A stretch of 64,000 nucleotides of DNA from Aquiluna sp. (lineage in GTDB: Bacteria > Actinomycetota > Actinomycetes > Actinomycetales > Microbacteriaceae): NCBI GenBank assembly GCA_028095925.1, contig JAOHCW010000001.1:165897-229896 (forward strand). Direction: 5' to 3'. Positions 55,750 through 64,000 of the stretch are shown here, piece after piece. The notes beneath the pieces were generated by a model. It worked only from the letters and a program-made list of their open reading frames with translations. It ran no database searches and had not been told where the DNA came from. The position numbers and the translations under genes were made by a program. How positions within the stretch are numbered: position 1 is the stretch's first letter; each line of letters begins with the position of its first letter.

Positions 55750-57391
55750 CAACCTTTGCCCGCTCGCGGGCATCCATGCCAGCTCGCCAGGTGGTGTAGC
55801 CGCCATCTAGGTTTTTCACGCTAATCCCGTGAGATCTCAGCAGCTGAGTTGCGGTGTGACCGCGCTGTCCAACTGCGCAGGTGACGACAACCTCTTTGCC
55901 TTTGAGTTGCTCGATGTCTTCTCTCAAAGTGTCAACGGGAACCAGCATGGAGCCTGGAATGCTCCCAGCCGAGTTCTCGTCTTGGGTTCGAACGTCCACC
56001 AGCAAAGTTCCCTGCTGCATTGCGTTCTCGAGCTCGTGCCACTGAATGGACGGGGTTTTTCCACTTAGAACATTGTTGCCCACGTAGCCGGTTTGGTTAA
56101 TTGCGTCTTTCGCGCTTCCAAAAGCCGGTGCATAGGCAAGCTCCAGGTTCATAAGATCGTCCACGCTCAGTCCTGCGTAGATGGCAGTGGCAATGACGTC
56201 AATGCGCTTGTCCACACCGTCTTTGCCAATCCCCTGAGCACCAAGCAGCTTGCCAGAATCTGGGTCAAACAAGACCTTTAGGCTCACGCGCTCACTACCT
56301 GGGTAGTAGCCTGCGTGGCTACCTGGGTGAAGGTGAATGACTTTGTGGGGAATGCTCATGCGCTGGGCAAGACCCTCGGTAATTCCAGTGAGTGCAGCTG
56401 CCATGCCATAGGCCCCGATGATGCCGGTGCCGATTGACCTTTTAGCCGCAACCTTCTCGCCGGCAATTACGTCTGCAACTAGTCGTCCGTGGCGGTTTGC
56501 GAGGTTTGCAAGCCAAATCATTTGCGGCTCACCGGTTAGGAGGCTCGTCTTTTCGGCAGCATCTCCAACGGCAAAGATGTTGGGATCCGAGGTCTGCATC
56601 TGCTCATTTACGGCAATACCTCCGGCTTTGCCGATCTCTAACCCGGCGTCAACTGCAAGCAGATGTTCCGCTACGACACCGATTGCGGCGACCACGAGGT
56701 CGGCGGGTATTACCCTGCCGTCCTTGAGCCTGAGAGTGTCTTGGAGGACCTCCTCGGTCTCTGCGCTCAGAGCAAGCTTGATACCGTGCTCAACGAGCGT
56801 CGCCTGAAGCGGCTCGATCATCTCTGGATCAAACTGGGGGAGGATATTCTCTCTGAACTCGACGATTGTGGTGTCAATGCCTCGCTCTTGAAGGTTCTCA
56901 GCTAGTTCGACACCGATAAAGCCCGCACCAATAATTGCTGCCGAGGAAATCTGCTTTTCGTCCACGAGCTGCTTTATTTCAACTGCATCCTGGACGTCCC
57001 TTAGGACTTTGGCACGCTCGAGTCCCGGTATCGGAACCATCCGCGGCTTGGCACCTGTTGAGAGCACCAGAGAATCAAAGCTCTCGAGATATTCCTCTCC
57101 GGTTTCGAGGTTTTTTACGCTCACCGTCTTGGAGTCACGGTCGATTCCAACTACCCGCGAGTGAACCCTGACGTCGAGGCGAAAGCGATCACCTAAGGAC
57201 TTAGGAGTCTGCAGCAGTAGGTCCTTCTCGGCGGGGATGACCTCACCAATGTGATACGGCAAACCGCAGTTTGCATAGGAGACGTGTGGTCCCTGCTCAA
57301 AAACAATGATCTCGGCATCCTCACGGAGCCTTCTCAGCCTGGTGGCGGTGGACATTCCACCCGCGACGCCACCAACGATTACTACCTTCAT
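55730..57391 (-). CDS. CoA-disulfide/CoA-persulfide reductase with C-terminal rhodanese domain
   Basis: 553 aa flavoprotein. N-terminal FAD motif VIVGGVAGGMSTATRLRR and the single active Cys42 in SYANCGLPYHIGE, the mark of CoA-disulfide reductase. NAD motif AAIIGAGFIGVELAENL, FAD motif IFAVGDAAE, dimerization domain, then a rhodanese domain (about 455-545) with Cys505 in TCAVGQRG. Such fusions (CoADR-RHD, Npsr) reduce CoA persulfide or polysulfide with NAD(P)H, releasing sulfide. Located 10 nt after the repressor gene on the same strand with AGGAAG before ATG, so it is in the repressor operon. Confidence 0.9.
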   Translation of the reverse strand: MKVVIVGGVAGGMSTATRLRRLREDAEIIVFEQGPHVSYANCGLPYHIGEVIPAEKDLLLQTPKSLGDRFRLDVRVHSRVVGIDRDSKTVSVKNLETGEEYLESFDSLVLSTGAKPRMVPIPGLERAKVLRDVQDAVEIKQLVDEKQISSAAIIGAGFIGVELAENLQERGIDTTIVEFRENILPQFDPEMIEPLQATLVEHGIKLALSAETEEVLQDTLRLKDGRVIPADLVVAAIGVVAEHLLAVDAGLEIGKAGGIAVNEQMQTSDPNIFAVGDAAEKTSLLTGEPQMIWLANLANRHGRLVADVIAGEKVAAKRSIGTGIIGAYGMAAALTGITEGLAQRMSIPHKVIHLHPGSHAGYYPGSERVSLKVLFDPDSGKLLGAQGIGKDGVDKRIDVIATAIYAGLSVDDLMNLELAYAPAFGSAKDAINQTGYVGNNVLSGKTPSIQWHELENAMQQGTLLVDVRTQDENSAGSIPGSMLVPVDTLREDIEQLKGKEVVVTCAVGQRGHTATQLLRSHGISVKNLDGGYTTWRAGMDARERAKVASTALS

Positions 57392-57401
57392 TTATTTCTT
57401 C

Positions 57402-57659
57402 CTAGCTCAGTGAAAGGAAAGCTTTTTCAAGTTTTGCCCGGTCAGCATCGCCCTCTTCGTTTGACGCGCAGTTTGCGATGCCGGAGGCGATGAGGGAAAA
57501 CGCAGCGCGACTAATCGCAGAGTTTGCCGCTGCGAGCTGGGTCAGTACATCTGTGCACTCACGACCCTCCTCGAGCATTTTGATAATTCCGCCTAGCTGG
57601 CCCTGGGCCCTTGCAAGACGCTTCTTTACAGAGTCGATCTCCGGTGCTGGAATCTCCAT
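57402..57659 (-). CDS. CsoR-family repressor, probably CstR-like persulfide sensor
   Basis: 85 aa all-helical DUF156 repressor from ATG 57659 (GGAG 6 nt upstream; the longer frame lacks a ribosome site). KKRLARAQGQLGGIIKMLEEGREC is the family DNA-binding/helix 1-2 region. The two sensor Cys are present (Cys35 in RECTDV, Cys64 in IANCAS). The copper-ligand His that CsoR carries four residues before the second Cys is Gly60 here. That two-Cys, no-His state is the mark of CstR, which senses persulfides and polysulfides. The adjacent persulfide reductase and rhodanese genes agree. It likely binds the palindromes at 57700 and 53917. Confidence 0.87.
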   Translation of the reverse strand: MEIPAPEIDSVKKRLARAQGQLGGIIKMLEEGRECTDVLTQLAAANSAISRAAFSLIASGIANCASNEEGDADRAKLEKAFLSLS

Positions 57660-57677
57660 AACACGCTCCATTCGAAC

Positions 57678-57706
57678 TTGACTTACTTGACTATAGCACA
57701 TACCCT
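57678..57706 (+). promoter_or_regulatory. Promoter of the rhodanese lipoprotein gene (TTGACT-17-TACCCT)
   Basis: -35 TTGACT at 57678-57683 and -10 TACCCT at 57701-57706, spacer 17 nt. The -10 lies inside the palindrome. On the minus strand TATAGT (57690-57695) is a likely -10 for the repressor operon, so one operator can control both directions. Confidence 0.6.
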
Positions 57707-57715
57707 AGGGGGTAT
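57700..57715. promoter_or_regulatory. CsoR/CstR-type operator palindrome, second copy
   Basis: ATACCCTAGGGGGTAT: arms ATACCC/GGGTAT pair perfectly around TAGG. It lies between the divergent repressor operon and rhodanese gene and overlaps the rhodanese -10 box. Same 16-nt length and 13 of 16 bases in common with the copy at 53917. Confidence 0.8.
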
Positions 57716-57731
57716 CTGGAAAGGAACCACC

Positions 57732-58100
57732 TTGAAGCTTTTGAAGACTCTTGCCGCTGGCATAATTGCCCTAGTCGCCGTATTCGGCCTAACAGGATGT
57801 GCACCGGAAGAAATGAACCCACAGGACTACGCAGCAATCATCGACGTCCGCACCCCAGAGGAATGGAATTCAGGCCACCTTTCAGGAGCAGTCCGCATGG
57901 GTATTGCAGACAGCGACTTTGCCGCACAGCTTGAGACCTTGGACAAGAGTGCCGACTACTACATTTACTGCCGCTCTGGAAACCGGGCAGGTCAGGCAAT
58001 CGACTTCATGGAAGGCATCGGCTTTACAGGAGAGCTTGTAAACGGCGGTTCGGTCGCAAACGCCAGCACCCAGCTCGGCCTAGAGGTAGTTACCGATTAG
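57732..58100 (+). CDS. Rhodanese-domain lipoprotein
   Basis: 122 aa from TTG 57732, preceded by GGAAAGGA. Signal peptide with lipobox LTGC (Cys23), then one rhodanese domain: DYAAIIDVRTPEEWNSGHLSGA in parts (IDVRTPEEW, GHLSGA), and the active Cys80 in YIYCRSGNRAG. It would carry sulfane sulfur outside the membrane, whereas the reductase-fused rhodanese is cytoplasmic. Divergent from the CstR-like repressor gene with the operator between. Its stop overlaps the probable ATT start of the methyltransferase gene. Confidence 0.88.
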   Translation: MKLLKTLAAGIIALVAVFGLTGCAPEEMNPQDYAAIIDVRTPEEWNSGHLSGAVRMGIADSDFAAQLETLDKSADYYIYCRSGNRAGQAIDFMEGIGFTGELVNGGSVANASTQLGLEVVTD

Positions 58101-58704
58101 CTCAGCTGAGTGGGATCGCCGCTATCGGCAGCAGGAAACCGTTTGGTCACTCGAACCAAATCAGTTTGTCGTTAGTGAGCTAGCCGATCTTCCAGCCGGC
58201 AATGTCGTCGATCTGGCAGGGGGCGAGGGTCGCAACGCGCTCTGGTTCGCCCAGCGAGGGTGGGAGACCGAAAACGTTGAGTTTTCCCAGGTAGCTCTCG
58301 ATAAGTACCTCGAGCGTGCTAACCAGCTGGGAGTTGCCGATAGGTCAATAGCCACTCACGCAGACGCCAAGACGGCAAAGTTTCAACTAGCTCCAAGCCT
58401 TCTCTTGATTTGCTACCTCCAACTCCCCTGGAATGAGTTGAGCCAGGCGCTGGACAACGGGCTTTCGCAAGCTAGACAGGGTGAAATCTTTGGCGTGTGG
58501 CACGCGCTTAGAAATGTCAAAGAAGGTTTTGGTGGCCCACCAATGCCGGAACTCAACGTCAATCCAGAGAATCTCAAGTCGTGGGCTGAGGCGAACGGGT
58601 TGAATTACCGGGTGACCGAAAGAGTTCGTAAGGTTTCAACCCCAGATGGCCCGAGAGAGGCAATCGACGTGCAATTTAGGGCAAGGGTAGGCAAAAGCGA
58701 ATAG
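58096..58704 (+). CDS. Class I SAM-dependent methyltransferase with probable ATT start
   Basis: The reading frame is intact from just after a TAG at 58087 to TAG 58702-58704, and codes a complete methyltransferase: [40 protein letters not shown] (SAM loop), and ICYLQLPW. Yet it has no ATG, GTG or TTG before codon 104 (58405), which would remove the SAM loop. ATT at 58096, overlapping the rhodanese stop (ATTAG) and preceded by AGAGG at 9 nt, is the best start: 202 aa. Coupled to the rhodanese gene, so likely in the sulfur regulon; substrate unknown, a thiol or sulfide is possible. Confidence 0.75.
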   Translation: MSSAEWDRRYRQQETVWSLEPNQFVVSELADLPAGNVVDLAGGEGRNALWFAQRGWETENVEFSQVALDKYLERANQLGVADRSIATHADAKTAKFQLAPSLLLICYLQLPWNELSQALDNGLSQARQGEIFGVWHALRNVKEGFGGPPMPELNVNPENLKSWAEANGLNYRVTERVRKVSTPDGPREAIDVQFRARVGKSE

Positions 58705-58732
58705 GGTTGTCACAGAAAATTGTGAGGCAATC

Positions 58733-59758
58733 TTGAGCACGCTAAATCTGGCTGTCATCCCCGGAGACGGCATTGGTCCTGAGGTGACCAAGGTTGCCCT
58801 TGAAGCTCTGGAGAAGGCCCTCGAAGGCGTAACCGTTGCGACAAAAACTTACGACCTCGGAGCTAATCGCTACATAGCAGGTGGTGAGGTATTGACCGAT
58901 GAGGACCTTGCTCAGCTAAGAAGCCATGACGCGATATTGCTAGGGGCTATAGGGGATCCAAGGGTTCCCTCCGGCGTCCTAGAGCGCGGGCTGCTATTGA
59001 AGCTTAGGTTTGCGTTTGACCATCACATAAACCTCCGCCCCACCAAGCTCTTTGAAGGTGTGAGCTCAGTCCTAGCCGGTGCTAGAGAGATTGATTTCGT
59101 TGTTGTTCGCGAGGGGACCGAGGGTCCTTACGTCGGCAATGGTGGGGCTTTGCGTGTGGGCAGTGAGCATGAGCTGGCTAACGAGGTTTCGGTAAACACC
59201 TTCCACGGAGTATCGAGGGCTGTTCGCTATGCGTTTGAACTTGCAAACACGCGCGAGCGCAAAAAGCTCACCCTGGTCCACAAGACCAACGTGCTAGTCC
59301 ACGCTGGAAAGCTTTGGCTTCGGGTAGTCGAGGAAGTGGCAAAAGAATTTCCCCAGGTAACCCACGACTACATGCACATCGATGCCGCGACTATTCACAT
59401 GGTCAATAGCCCAGAGCGCTTCGATGTGATTGTTACCGACAACCTCTTCGGAGACATAATCACCGACCTCGCAGCTGCAATATCAGGTGGCATTGGGCTG
59501 GCTGCTTCCGCTAACCTAAACCCCACAGGGGCTTATCCCTCCATGTTCGAACCCGTTCATGGATCAGCTCCAGACATCGCCGGAAAAAACCTGGCTGATC
59601 CAACCGCGGCAATCCTTTCCGCGGCACTTCTGGCAAGAACCCTTGGCCATTCGGCAGCAGCTAAGAAGATTGAAGATGCGGTCTCTGACTACCTAGCAGA
59701 ATCAAAATCTGCAGGCGGAACAGCGGAAATCGCTAAAGCGATACTGGAGAGAATTTAG
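58733..59758 (+). CDS. leuB: 3-isopropylmalate dehydrogenase
   Basis: Oxidative decarboxylation of 3-isopropylmalate in leucine synthesis, NAD and Mg/Mn dependent. 341 aa: [12 protein letters not shown] at the N-terminus, [12 protein letters not shown], catalytic [12 protein letters not shown] and [13 protein letters not shown] (metal site), and [17 protein letters not shown] start with GAGG 6 nt upstream. Starts the run leuB-ilvE-FAH-gltX with gaps of 3, 3 and 14 nt. Confidence 0.95.
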   Translation: MSTLNLAVIPGDGIGPEVTKVALEALEKALEGVTVATKTYDLGANRYIAGGEVLTDEDLAQLRSHDAILLGAIGDPRVPSGVLERGLLLKLRFAFDHHINLRPTKLFEGVSSVLAGAREIDFVVVREGTEGPYVGNGGALRVGSEHELANEVSVNTFHGVSRAVRYAFELANTRERKKLTLVHKTNVLVHAGKLWLRVVEEVAKEFPQVTHDYMHIDAATIHMVNSPERFDVIVTDNLFGDIITDLAAAISGGIGLAASANLNPTGAYPSMFEPVHGSAPDIAGKNLADPTAAILSAALLARTLGHSAAAKKIEDAVSDYLAESKSAGGTAEIAKAILERI

Positions 59759-59761
59759 AAA

Positions 59762-60847
59762 ATGCAGTTTCAGGTTTCGGTAAACCAGAACCCCCTTGCT
59801 GCCTCAGAGCGCGAGCGCATCATTGCGAACCCGACTTTTGGCACTCACTTCACCGACCACCAGGTGGTTATCACCTGGGAAAAGGACAAGGGTTGGCACT
59901 CGGCGCAGGTGATTCCCTACGGACCGATAATGATGGACCCCTCCTCGGCTGTCCTTCACTATGGCCAGGAGATTTTTGAGGGAATCAAGGCCTATCGTCA
60001 TGAAGATGGCTCGATCTGGACCTTTAGACCTGACATGAATGCGGCGAGACTGCAGCGTTCTGCCAAGCGAATGGCGCTACCCGAGCTTCCTGCTGAGCTC
60101 TTTGTCCAGTCCCTAGCGGAGCTAATCGCGCTCGATGGCGATTGGGTGCCACAACCCGAGGGCGAAAAGACGCTTTATTTCAGGCCCTTCGAGATTGCGG
60201 CCGAGAATTTCCTTGGGGTCAGAGCTGCACACAGAGTCGAGTACCGCGTCATTGCATCCCCTGTTGGCCCCTATTTCACTGGAGGAATCAAGCCGGTGTC
60301 GATCTGGATTGCCCTGGATTCGGCCCGAGCCGGAAAGCATGGCACGGGTGAGGCCAAGACCGGTGGCAACTACGCAGCGTCGCTTTTGGCGCAGCAGGAG
60401 GGCAACGACAACGGCTGCTCTCAGGTGCTGTTCCTAGATGCTGACACCGGAACCTATATCGAAGAGCTTGGCGGCATGAATCTCTTCTTTGTGCACGCTG
60501 ATGGCACGGTGGTTACACCACCTCTGGATGGAACCATCCTTCACGGCATTACAAGAGACTCGGTAATACAGCTCCTCAGAGACGGCGGTCATGAGGTCAA
60601 AGAGCAAAAGATGTCCCTAGCTGAGCTTCGCGAGTCAATCTCCTCAGGCAAGATCACCGAGGTATTCGCCTGCGGCACAGCCGCCGTCATCACTCCGGTG
60701 GGGCTACTAAAGTCCCGCGAGGAAGAAATAGTCATTGGTGGCAATGAGCCTGGCCCCATAACGGTTTCGATGAGGAATGAACTAACCGGAATTCAGTATG
60801 GCAAGGTCCCGGACCGCCACAGCTGGATGGTGAAGCTGAGTAGATAG
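59762..60847 (+). CDS. ilvE: Branched-chain amino acid aminotransferase
   Basis: PLP-dependent (fold IV) last step of valine, leucine and isoleucine synthesis. 361 aa: VLHYGQEIFEGIKAYR, PLP Lys in GEAKTGGNYAASLLAQ, EELGGMNLFFVHADG and ACGTAAVITPVG. ATG lies 3 nt after the leuB stop, so translation is coupled. With ilvDBNC and leuB in the window, nearly the whole valine/isoleucine route is here; leuA and leuCD are not. Confidence 0.96.
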   Translation: MQFQVSVNQNPLAASERERIIANPTFGTHFTDHQVVITWEKDKGWHSAQVIPYGPIMMDPSSAVLHYGQEIFEGIKAYRHEDGSIWTFRPDMNAARLQRSAKRMALPELPAELFVQSLAELIALDGDWVPQPEGEKTLYFRPFEIAAENFLGVRAAHRVEYRVIASPVGPYFTGGIKPVSIWIALDSARAGKHGTGEAKTGGNYAASLLAQQEGNDNGCSQVLFLDADTGTYIEELGGMNLFFVHADGTVVTPPLDGTILHGITRDSVIQLLRDGGHEVKEQKMSLAELRESISSGKITEVFACGTAAVITPVGLLKSREEEIVIGGNEPGPITVSMRNELTGIQYGKVPDRHSWMVKLSR

Positions 60848-60850
60848 CGC

Positions 60851-61603
60851 ATGCGCCTAGTCAGATTCACCTCAGGGAACATCACCAGCTTCGGAGTCCT
60901 AGAGGGCGAGCAGATTCGCCAGCTCGCTGGAGATCCCTACTCAGAAATCAAGGAGTCTGGCGAGAGTTTTGCGCTAGCTGATGTGAAGCTTTTGGCCCCT
61001 GTGGAGCCAAAGAAAATAGTTCTTGTGGGTCTTAACTTTGCCTCTCACGCCGCAGAGATACACCAAGAGACCCCAAGTGAGCCACTGATTTTCTTCAAGC
61101 CCCCTAGCGCGATTGTCGCTAGCGGTGAGGAGATAGTTCTTCCCCACCAGTCCAAGCAGGTAGAGATTGAGGCGGAGCTGACGGTAGTCATTGGCAAGCG
61201 GGCCAAGAATATTGCCCAGGAGAATGTTGGCGATTACATTCTCGGCTACACGGTCGCCAACGATGTCACCGCGAGAGATATCCAGTTCGCGGACCTGCAG
61301 TGGGCTCGGAGCAAAGCCTTTGACAGCTTCTGCCCGGTCGGCCCATGGATTGAGACCGATTTTGTGCCCGATAACAAGCGAATCAGCTCAACCATTAACG
61401 GTGAGACTAAGCAGGATGCCAGCACATCCGAGATGGTCTACTCACCAGAGTTTCTAATCTCTTACATCTCCCAAAACTTCACATTGGAGCCTGGGGACAT
61501 CGTCCTGACAGGCTCACCCGCTGGGATTTCCAGTGTGGTAGCTGGTGATGTCGTTCAGTGCAGCATCGAGGGAATCGGCACCCTGCGCAGCTTCGTCAAA
61601 TAA
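60851..61603 (+). CDS. Fumarylacetoacetate hydrolase family protein
   Basis: 250 aa, FAH/HpaG fold. Metal-ligand residues are in [17 protein letters not shown] and [13 protein letters not shown]; the catalytic region ends with [11 protein letters not shown]. Members are acylpyruvases, oxaloacetate decarboxylases or isomerases. A FAH gene lies beside gltX in many actinobacteria (Rv2993c next to Rv2992c), where it is often annotated as hydroxyheptadienedioate isomerase without proof. Coupled to ilvE (3-nt gap). Oxaloacetate/keto-acid repair would fit this amino acid context but is a guess. Confidence 0.85.
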   Translation: MRLVRFTSGNITSFGVLEGEQIRQLAGDPYSEIKESGESFALADVKLLAPVEPKKIVLVGLNFASHAAEIHQETPSEPLIFFKPPSAIVASGEEIVLPHQSKQVEIEAELTVVIGKRAKNIAQENVGDYILGYTVANDVTARDIQFADLQWARSKAFDSFCPVGPWIETDFVPDNKRISSTINGETKQDASTSEMVYSPEFLISYISQNFTLEPGDIVLTGSPAGISSVVAGDVVQCSIEGIGTLRSFVK

Positions 61604-61617
61604 GCTTTCGGGTAATC

Positions 61618-63117
61618 ATGACTTCCCTAAATGCACCCGTGACGAAAGCCTCGGGCAAAGACATCCGAGTTCGTTTCTGCCCAAGCCCGACCGGCACCCC
61701 TCACGTTGGGCTTATCCGCACCGCTCTCTTTAATTGGGCATATGCGAGAAGAACCGGTGGCAAATTCATCTTTCGCATTGAGGACACCGATGCCGCCAGA
61801 GACACCGAGGAAAGCTATGAGCAGTTGGTTAATGCCCTGCGCTGGCTCGGTCTGGACTGGGACGAGGGCATCGATGTTGGCGGAGCTGCAGGGCCCTATC
61901 GTCAGAGCGAGCGCGGCCAGATTTATCTGGATGTAATTGAAAAACTCAAGGCCTCTGGGCACCTCTACGAAAGCTACCTGAGCGCGGAGGAAATCGAAGA
62001 GCGCAACAAGGCTGCGGGTCGGGCTGTTCAGCTTGGCTACGACAACTCAGAGCGAGAACTATCTGAGGCAGAGCGTGAGCGCTACATTGCCGAAGGCAGA
62101 AAGCCGGCTCTCAGGCTCAAGGTGCCGGCAGAAGACATTACTTTTACCGACCTCGTAAGGGGAGAGATCACCTTTCCGGCTGGAAGCTTCCCTGATTTTG
62201 TCTTGGTTAGGCCGGGAGGCCAACCCCTCTACACGCTCGTGAACCCAGTTGATGATGCTCTGATGGGCATTACCCACGTGCTCAGGGGAGAGGACCTACT
62301 CTCCTCCACACCAAGGCAGATCGTTCTCTATAACGCGCTGGTTGAGGCTGGCATCACGGACTTTGTGCCCAAGTTTGGTCACCTCCCGTTTGTTATGGGG
62401 GAGGGCAACAAGAAGCTAAGTAAACGAAACCCGGAGAGCAATCTCTTCCTTCACCGCGACAGAGGGTTTATCCGAGAGGGGCTGCTGAATTACCTCGCAC
62501 TTCTTGGATGGTCGATCTCTGCGGACAGGGACATCTTCACCCTCGATGAGATGTGTGAAAGCTTCGACATTGCAGATGTCAATCCAAACCCGGCGAGGTT
62601 TGACCAGAAGAAGGCCGATGCCATCAACTCCGCACACATCAGGCTCTTGGGACCAAATGACTTTAGGGAGCGGCTTGTTCCATATCTTCAGTCCGCAGGG
62701 GTGATCGGGTCTACGCCGAGTGAGCGAGAGCTTGGGATTTTGGAGCAGGCCGCACCACTTATTCAAGAGCGAATCACAGTGTTGGGTGAGGCGAGCGGCA
62801 TGGTGAGTTTCCTTTTCGATGAGGAGATTAGCTTTGACCAGGATGCCCTTGGCCAGCTGGGTGAGGATTCGGGAAAGATTGCCCGGCTAGCCCACGATGC
62901 AATCGCAGACCTTGCCGAGTTCACCACAGAGGCCATTCAGGCAGCTCTTAGTCAAGCGCTTATCGAGAAGGCCGAGCTAAAGCCGAGGGTGGCATTCGGT
63001 GTGGTGAGAACCGCCATTTCGGGCCGCAGAGTCACTCCACCGCTGTTTGAAAGCATGGAGATTTTAGGTAGGGCGGTAACACTTGCCCGACTAGAGGCAT
63101 TTGCCAAGGCCCACTAA
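61618..63117 (+). CDS. gltX: Glutamyl-tRNA synthetase
   Basis: Charges tRNA-Glu with glutamate. 499 aa from ATG 61618; the frame opens earlier but only over the preceding gene. Class I signatures: HIGH-type [10 protein letters not shown] near residue 25 and KMSKS-type KKLSKR near 265. Catalytic, stem-contact and anticodon-binding domains all present. Because a tRNA-Gln follows, this may be a non-discriminating enzyme with Glu-tRNA-Gln amidation by GatCAB, as in most actinobacteria; no glutaminyl-tRNA synthetase is seen here. Confidence 0.96.
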   Translation: MTSLNAPVTKASGKDIRVRFCPSPTGTPHVGLIRTALFNWAYARRTGGKFIFRIEDTDAARDTEESYEQLVNALRWLGLDWDEGIDVGGAAGPYRQSERGQIYLDVIEKLKASGHLYESYLSAEEIEERNKAAGRAVQLGYDNSERELSEAERERYIAEGRKPALRLKVPAEDITFTDLVRGEITFPAGSFPDFVLVRPGGQPLYTLVNPVDDALMGITHVLRGEDLLSSTPRQIVLYNALVEAGITDFVPKFGHLPFVMGEGNKKLSKRNPESNLFLHRDRGFIREGLLNYLALLGWSISADRDIFTLDEMCESFDIADVNPNPARFDQKKADAINSAHIRLLGPNDFRERLVPYLQSAGVIGSTPSERELGILEQAAPLIQERITVLGEASGMVSFLFDEEISFDQDALGQLGEDSGKIARLAHDAIADLAEFTTEAIQAALSQALIEKAELKPRVAFGVVRTAISGRRVTPPLFESMEILGRAVTLARLEAFAKAH

Positions 63118-63146
63118 GATAGAGGCTTGCGACCAGGGTTCGCCCT

Positions 63147-63218
63147 TGGGGTATGGTGTAATTGGCAACACGGAGGTTTCTGGTACCTTTGTTCTTGGTT
63201 CGAGTCCAGGTACCCCAG
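63147..63218 (+). tRNA. tRNA-Gln (anticodon CTG)
   Basis: 72 nt; acceptor stem TGGGGTA/TACCCCA, D-arm GTGT...ACAC type, anticodon stem GAGGT/ACCTT with loop TTCTGGT (CTG, reading CAG), T-arm with GGTTCGAGTCC. Discriminator G; CCA is not encoded (GCAA follows). It lies 29 nt after gltX. Confidence 0.93.
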
Positions 63219-63238
63219 CAATCAGATTCGGAGCTTAA

Positions 63239-63622
63239 ATGCTCGACGCATTTGCAGCGGGATTCTTAGTTTTTGCTTACGTCGCAACCGCACTTTTTCA
63301 AATCGCGATAGTTCTTGGCGCCCCCTTGGGCGAGTATGCCTACGGTGGTCAAAACCCCGGAATCTTGACGCTACCTTTTCGCATTGCCAGCGTATTTTCG
63401 GCGCTTGTCATGTTCGCAATTGCCGGTCACTACCTGGCGCAGCTCGGGGTCTTTACGCCGCTCTTGGACCCGGCGGGAAACTCAATCGCCAACTGGGGCT
63501 TCGCGGTCTTTGCGGGGCTTAGCGCCATTGCGAACAACATAACTCGGAGCCAAAAAGAGAAGCGGCTCTGGGGTGGAACTACGATTGCGATGTTGTTGGC
63601 TGCGGTGATTGTGGCGGTCTAG
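63239..63622 (+). CDS. Small four-helix membrane protein of unknown function
   Basis: 127 aa, ATG 63239. Four transmembrane helices: FLVFAYVATALFQIAIVLGA, ASVFSALVMFAIAGHYLA, FAVFAGLSAIANNI, and TIAMLLAAVIVAV, with a short acidic loop (APLGEYAYGGQNPG). The APLGEYAYGG motif recurs in small actinobacterial membrane proteins of no known role. No ribosome site stronger than GGAGC. Overlaps the convergent MBL-fold gene by 4 nt. Confidence 0.7.
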   Translation: MLDAFAAGFLVFAYVATALFQIAIVLGAPLGEYAYGGQNPGILTLPFRIASVFSALVMFAIAGHYLAQLGVFTPLLDPAGNSIANWGFAVFAGLSAIANNITRSQKEKRLWGGTTIAMLLAAVIVAV

Positions 63623-64000
63623 AGCTCCCAGCTCTCAGCCACTTCTAAATATCGAAACTCTCCGCCGAAACTCTCTGTGAGCTCTTGAATTCTTGAGTTT
63701 TGTAGCCTGTGGCCATGCTCTGAGAGCAGGGCGTTGTGAGTGGGAAATGATCGCCTCGGCTTGACCGCGGATACAAAGTCAATAACGTCGCCGACTTTTA
63801 GCCAGGGTGCACTCGATGGGCAGGCCAAGGTGCCAACCTGCACCTCGGGAATGGTGTAGCTGTCGCCGGGGTAATAAAGCTCGCTGTTCACCATGAGGCC
63901 AAAGTTCTGCACCAAAGGTATCGACCGGTGGATTTCCTGGTGGAAATAGCCAAAGAAATCAAGGGTGAAGGGGCCAACTTCATACCGGTCACCGTGATAG
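63619..64000 (-). CDS. MBL-fold metal-dependent hydrolase, 5' part outside window
   Basis: Partial: about 127 C-terminal residues, the frame being open to the window edge. YEVGPFTLDFFGYFHQEIH and NFGLMVNSELYYPGDSY show the metallo-beta-lactamase fold of UlaG-like hydrolases (GD of the PGDSY motif is a metal ligand). SFPTHNALLSEHGH carries the final His region. The HxHxDH motif lies outside. The substrate is unknown. It overlaps the membrane protein gene by 4 nt at its end. Confidence 0.75.
   Translation of the reverse strand, partial: YHGDRYEVGPFTLDFFGYFHQEIHRSIPLVQNFGLMVNSELYYPGDSYTIPEVQVGTLACPSSAPWLKVGDVIDFVSAVKPRRSFPTHNALLSEHGHRLQNSRIQELTESFGGEFRYLEVAESWEL

Overview
The window reads as chromosome of a small-genome actinobacterium of the Microbacteriaceae, most like the planktonic Luna/Rhodoluna/Aquiluna type. 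The evidence is two WhiB proteins, MtrAB-LpqB, the AccA3/AccD5/AccE acyl-CoA carboxylase set, a split lycopene cyclase with a lycopene elongase, a heliorhodopsin, GC content in the mid-50s by eye, very short intergenic gaps, and many start codons 6-8 nt after a TANNNT -10 box (leaderless transcription). There is no rRNA, CRISPR array, prophage or insertion sequence.

Layout. 0-37 kb is a core block whose gene content and order, from memory, follow Mycobacterium tuberculosis Rv3308 down to Rv3219. It holds a phosphohexomutase (cut by the window edge), purine nucleoside phosphorylase, LpdA, AccA3, Maf, an RNA methyltransferase, a DesK/NarL-type two-component operon, AccE-AccD-BirA, PurK-PurE, a secreted LysM protein with a lipoprotein, GalE, WhiB2, a GT2 membrane glycosyltransferase with a DUF5719 protein, ManB, AhcY, MtrA-MtrB-LpqB, ComF, HPF, SecA, PdtaS and WhiB1. 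Two genes here look broken: comF has an in-frame TAA in its zinc finger, and an SRA-like/PD-(D/E)XK restriction-type gene is split by a frameshift.

37-49 kb is an accessory region: two Bcp peroxiredoxins (one with an N-terminal membrane anchor), tRNA-Lys, heliorhodopsin, a cupin, DUF1905 and DUF2087 proteins, a 2-hydroxyacid dehydrogenase, two LysE-superfamily exporters, a PatB-type C-S lyase, a SprT-like protease, and a five-gene carotenoid operon (crtB-crtI-crtYc-crtYd-crtEb), all joined by 4-nt overlaps.

49-63 kb is branched-chain amino acid and serine synthesis: ilvD-ilvB-ilvN-ilvC, serA, leuB-ilvE-FAH-gltX, then tRNA-Gln. A sulfur module is inserted around and after serA: a CsoR/CstR-type repressor, a CoA-disulfide/persulfide reductase fused to rhodanese, a rhodanese lipoprotein and a methyltransferase. 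Nearly identical 16-bp palindromes (ATACCC-N4-GGGTAT) sit in the repressor/rhodanese promoter region and in the promoter of an unlisted 39-residue Cys-rich peptide gene after ilvC. This suggests a small persulfide-responsive regulon that includes the peptide, and I regard it as the most novel item in the window. The window ends in a membrane protein gene and a truncated MBL-fold hydrolase.
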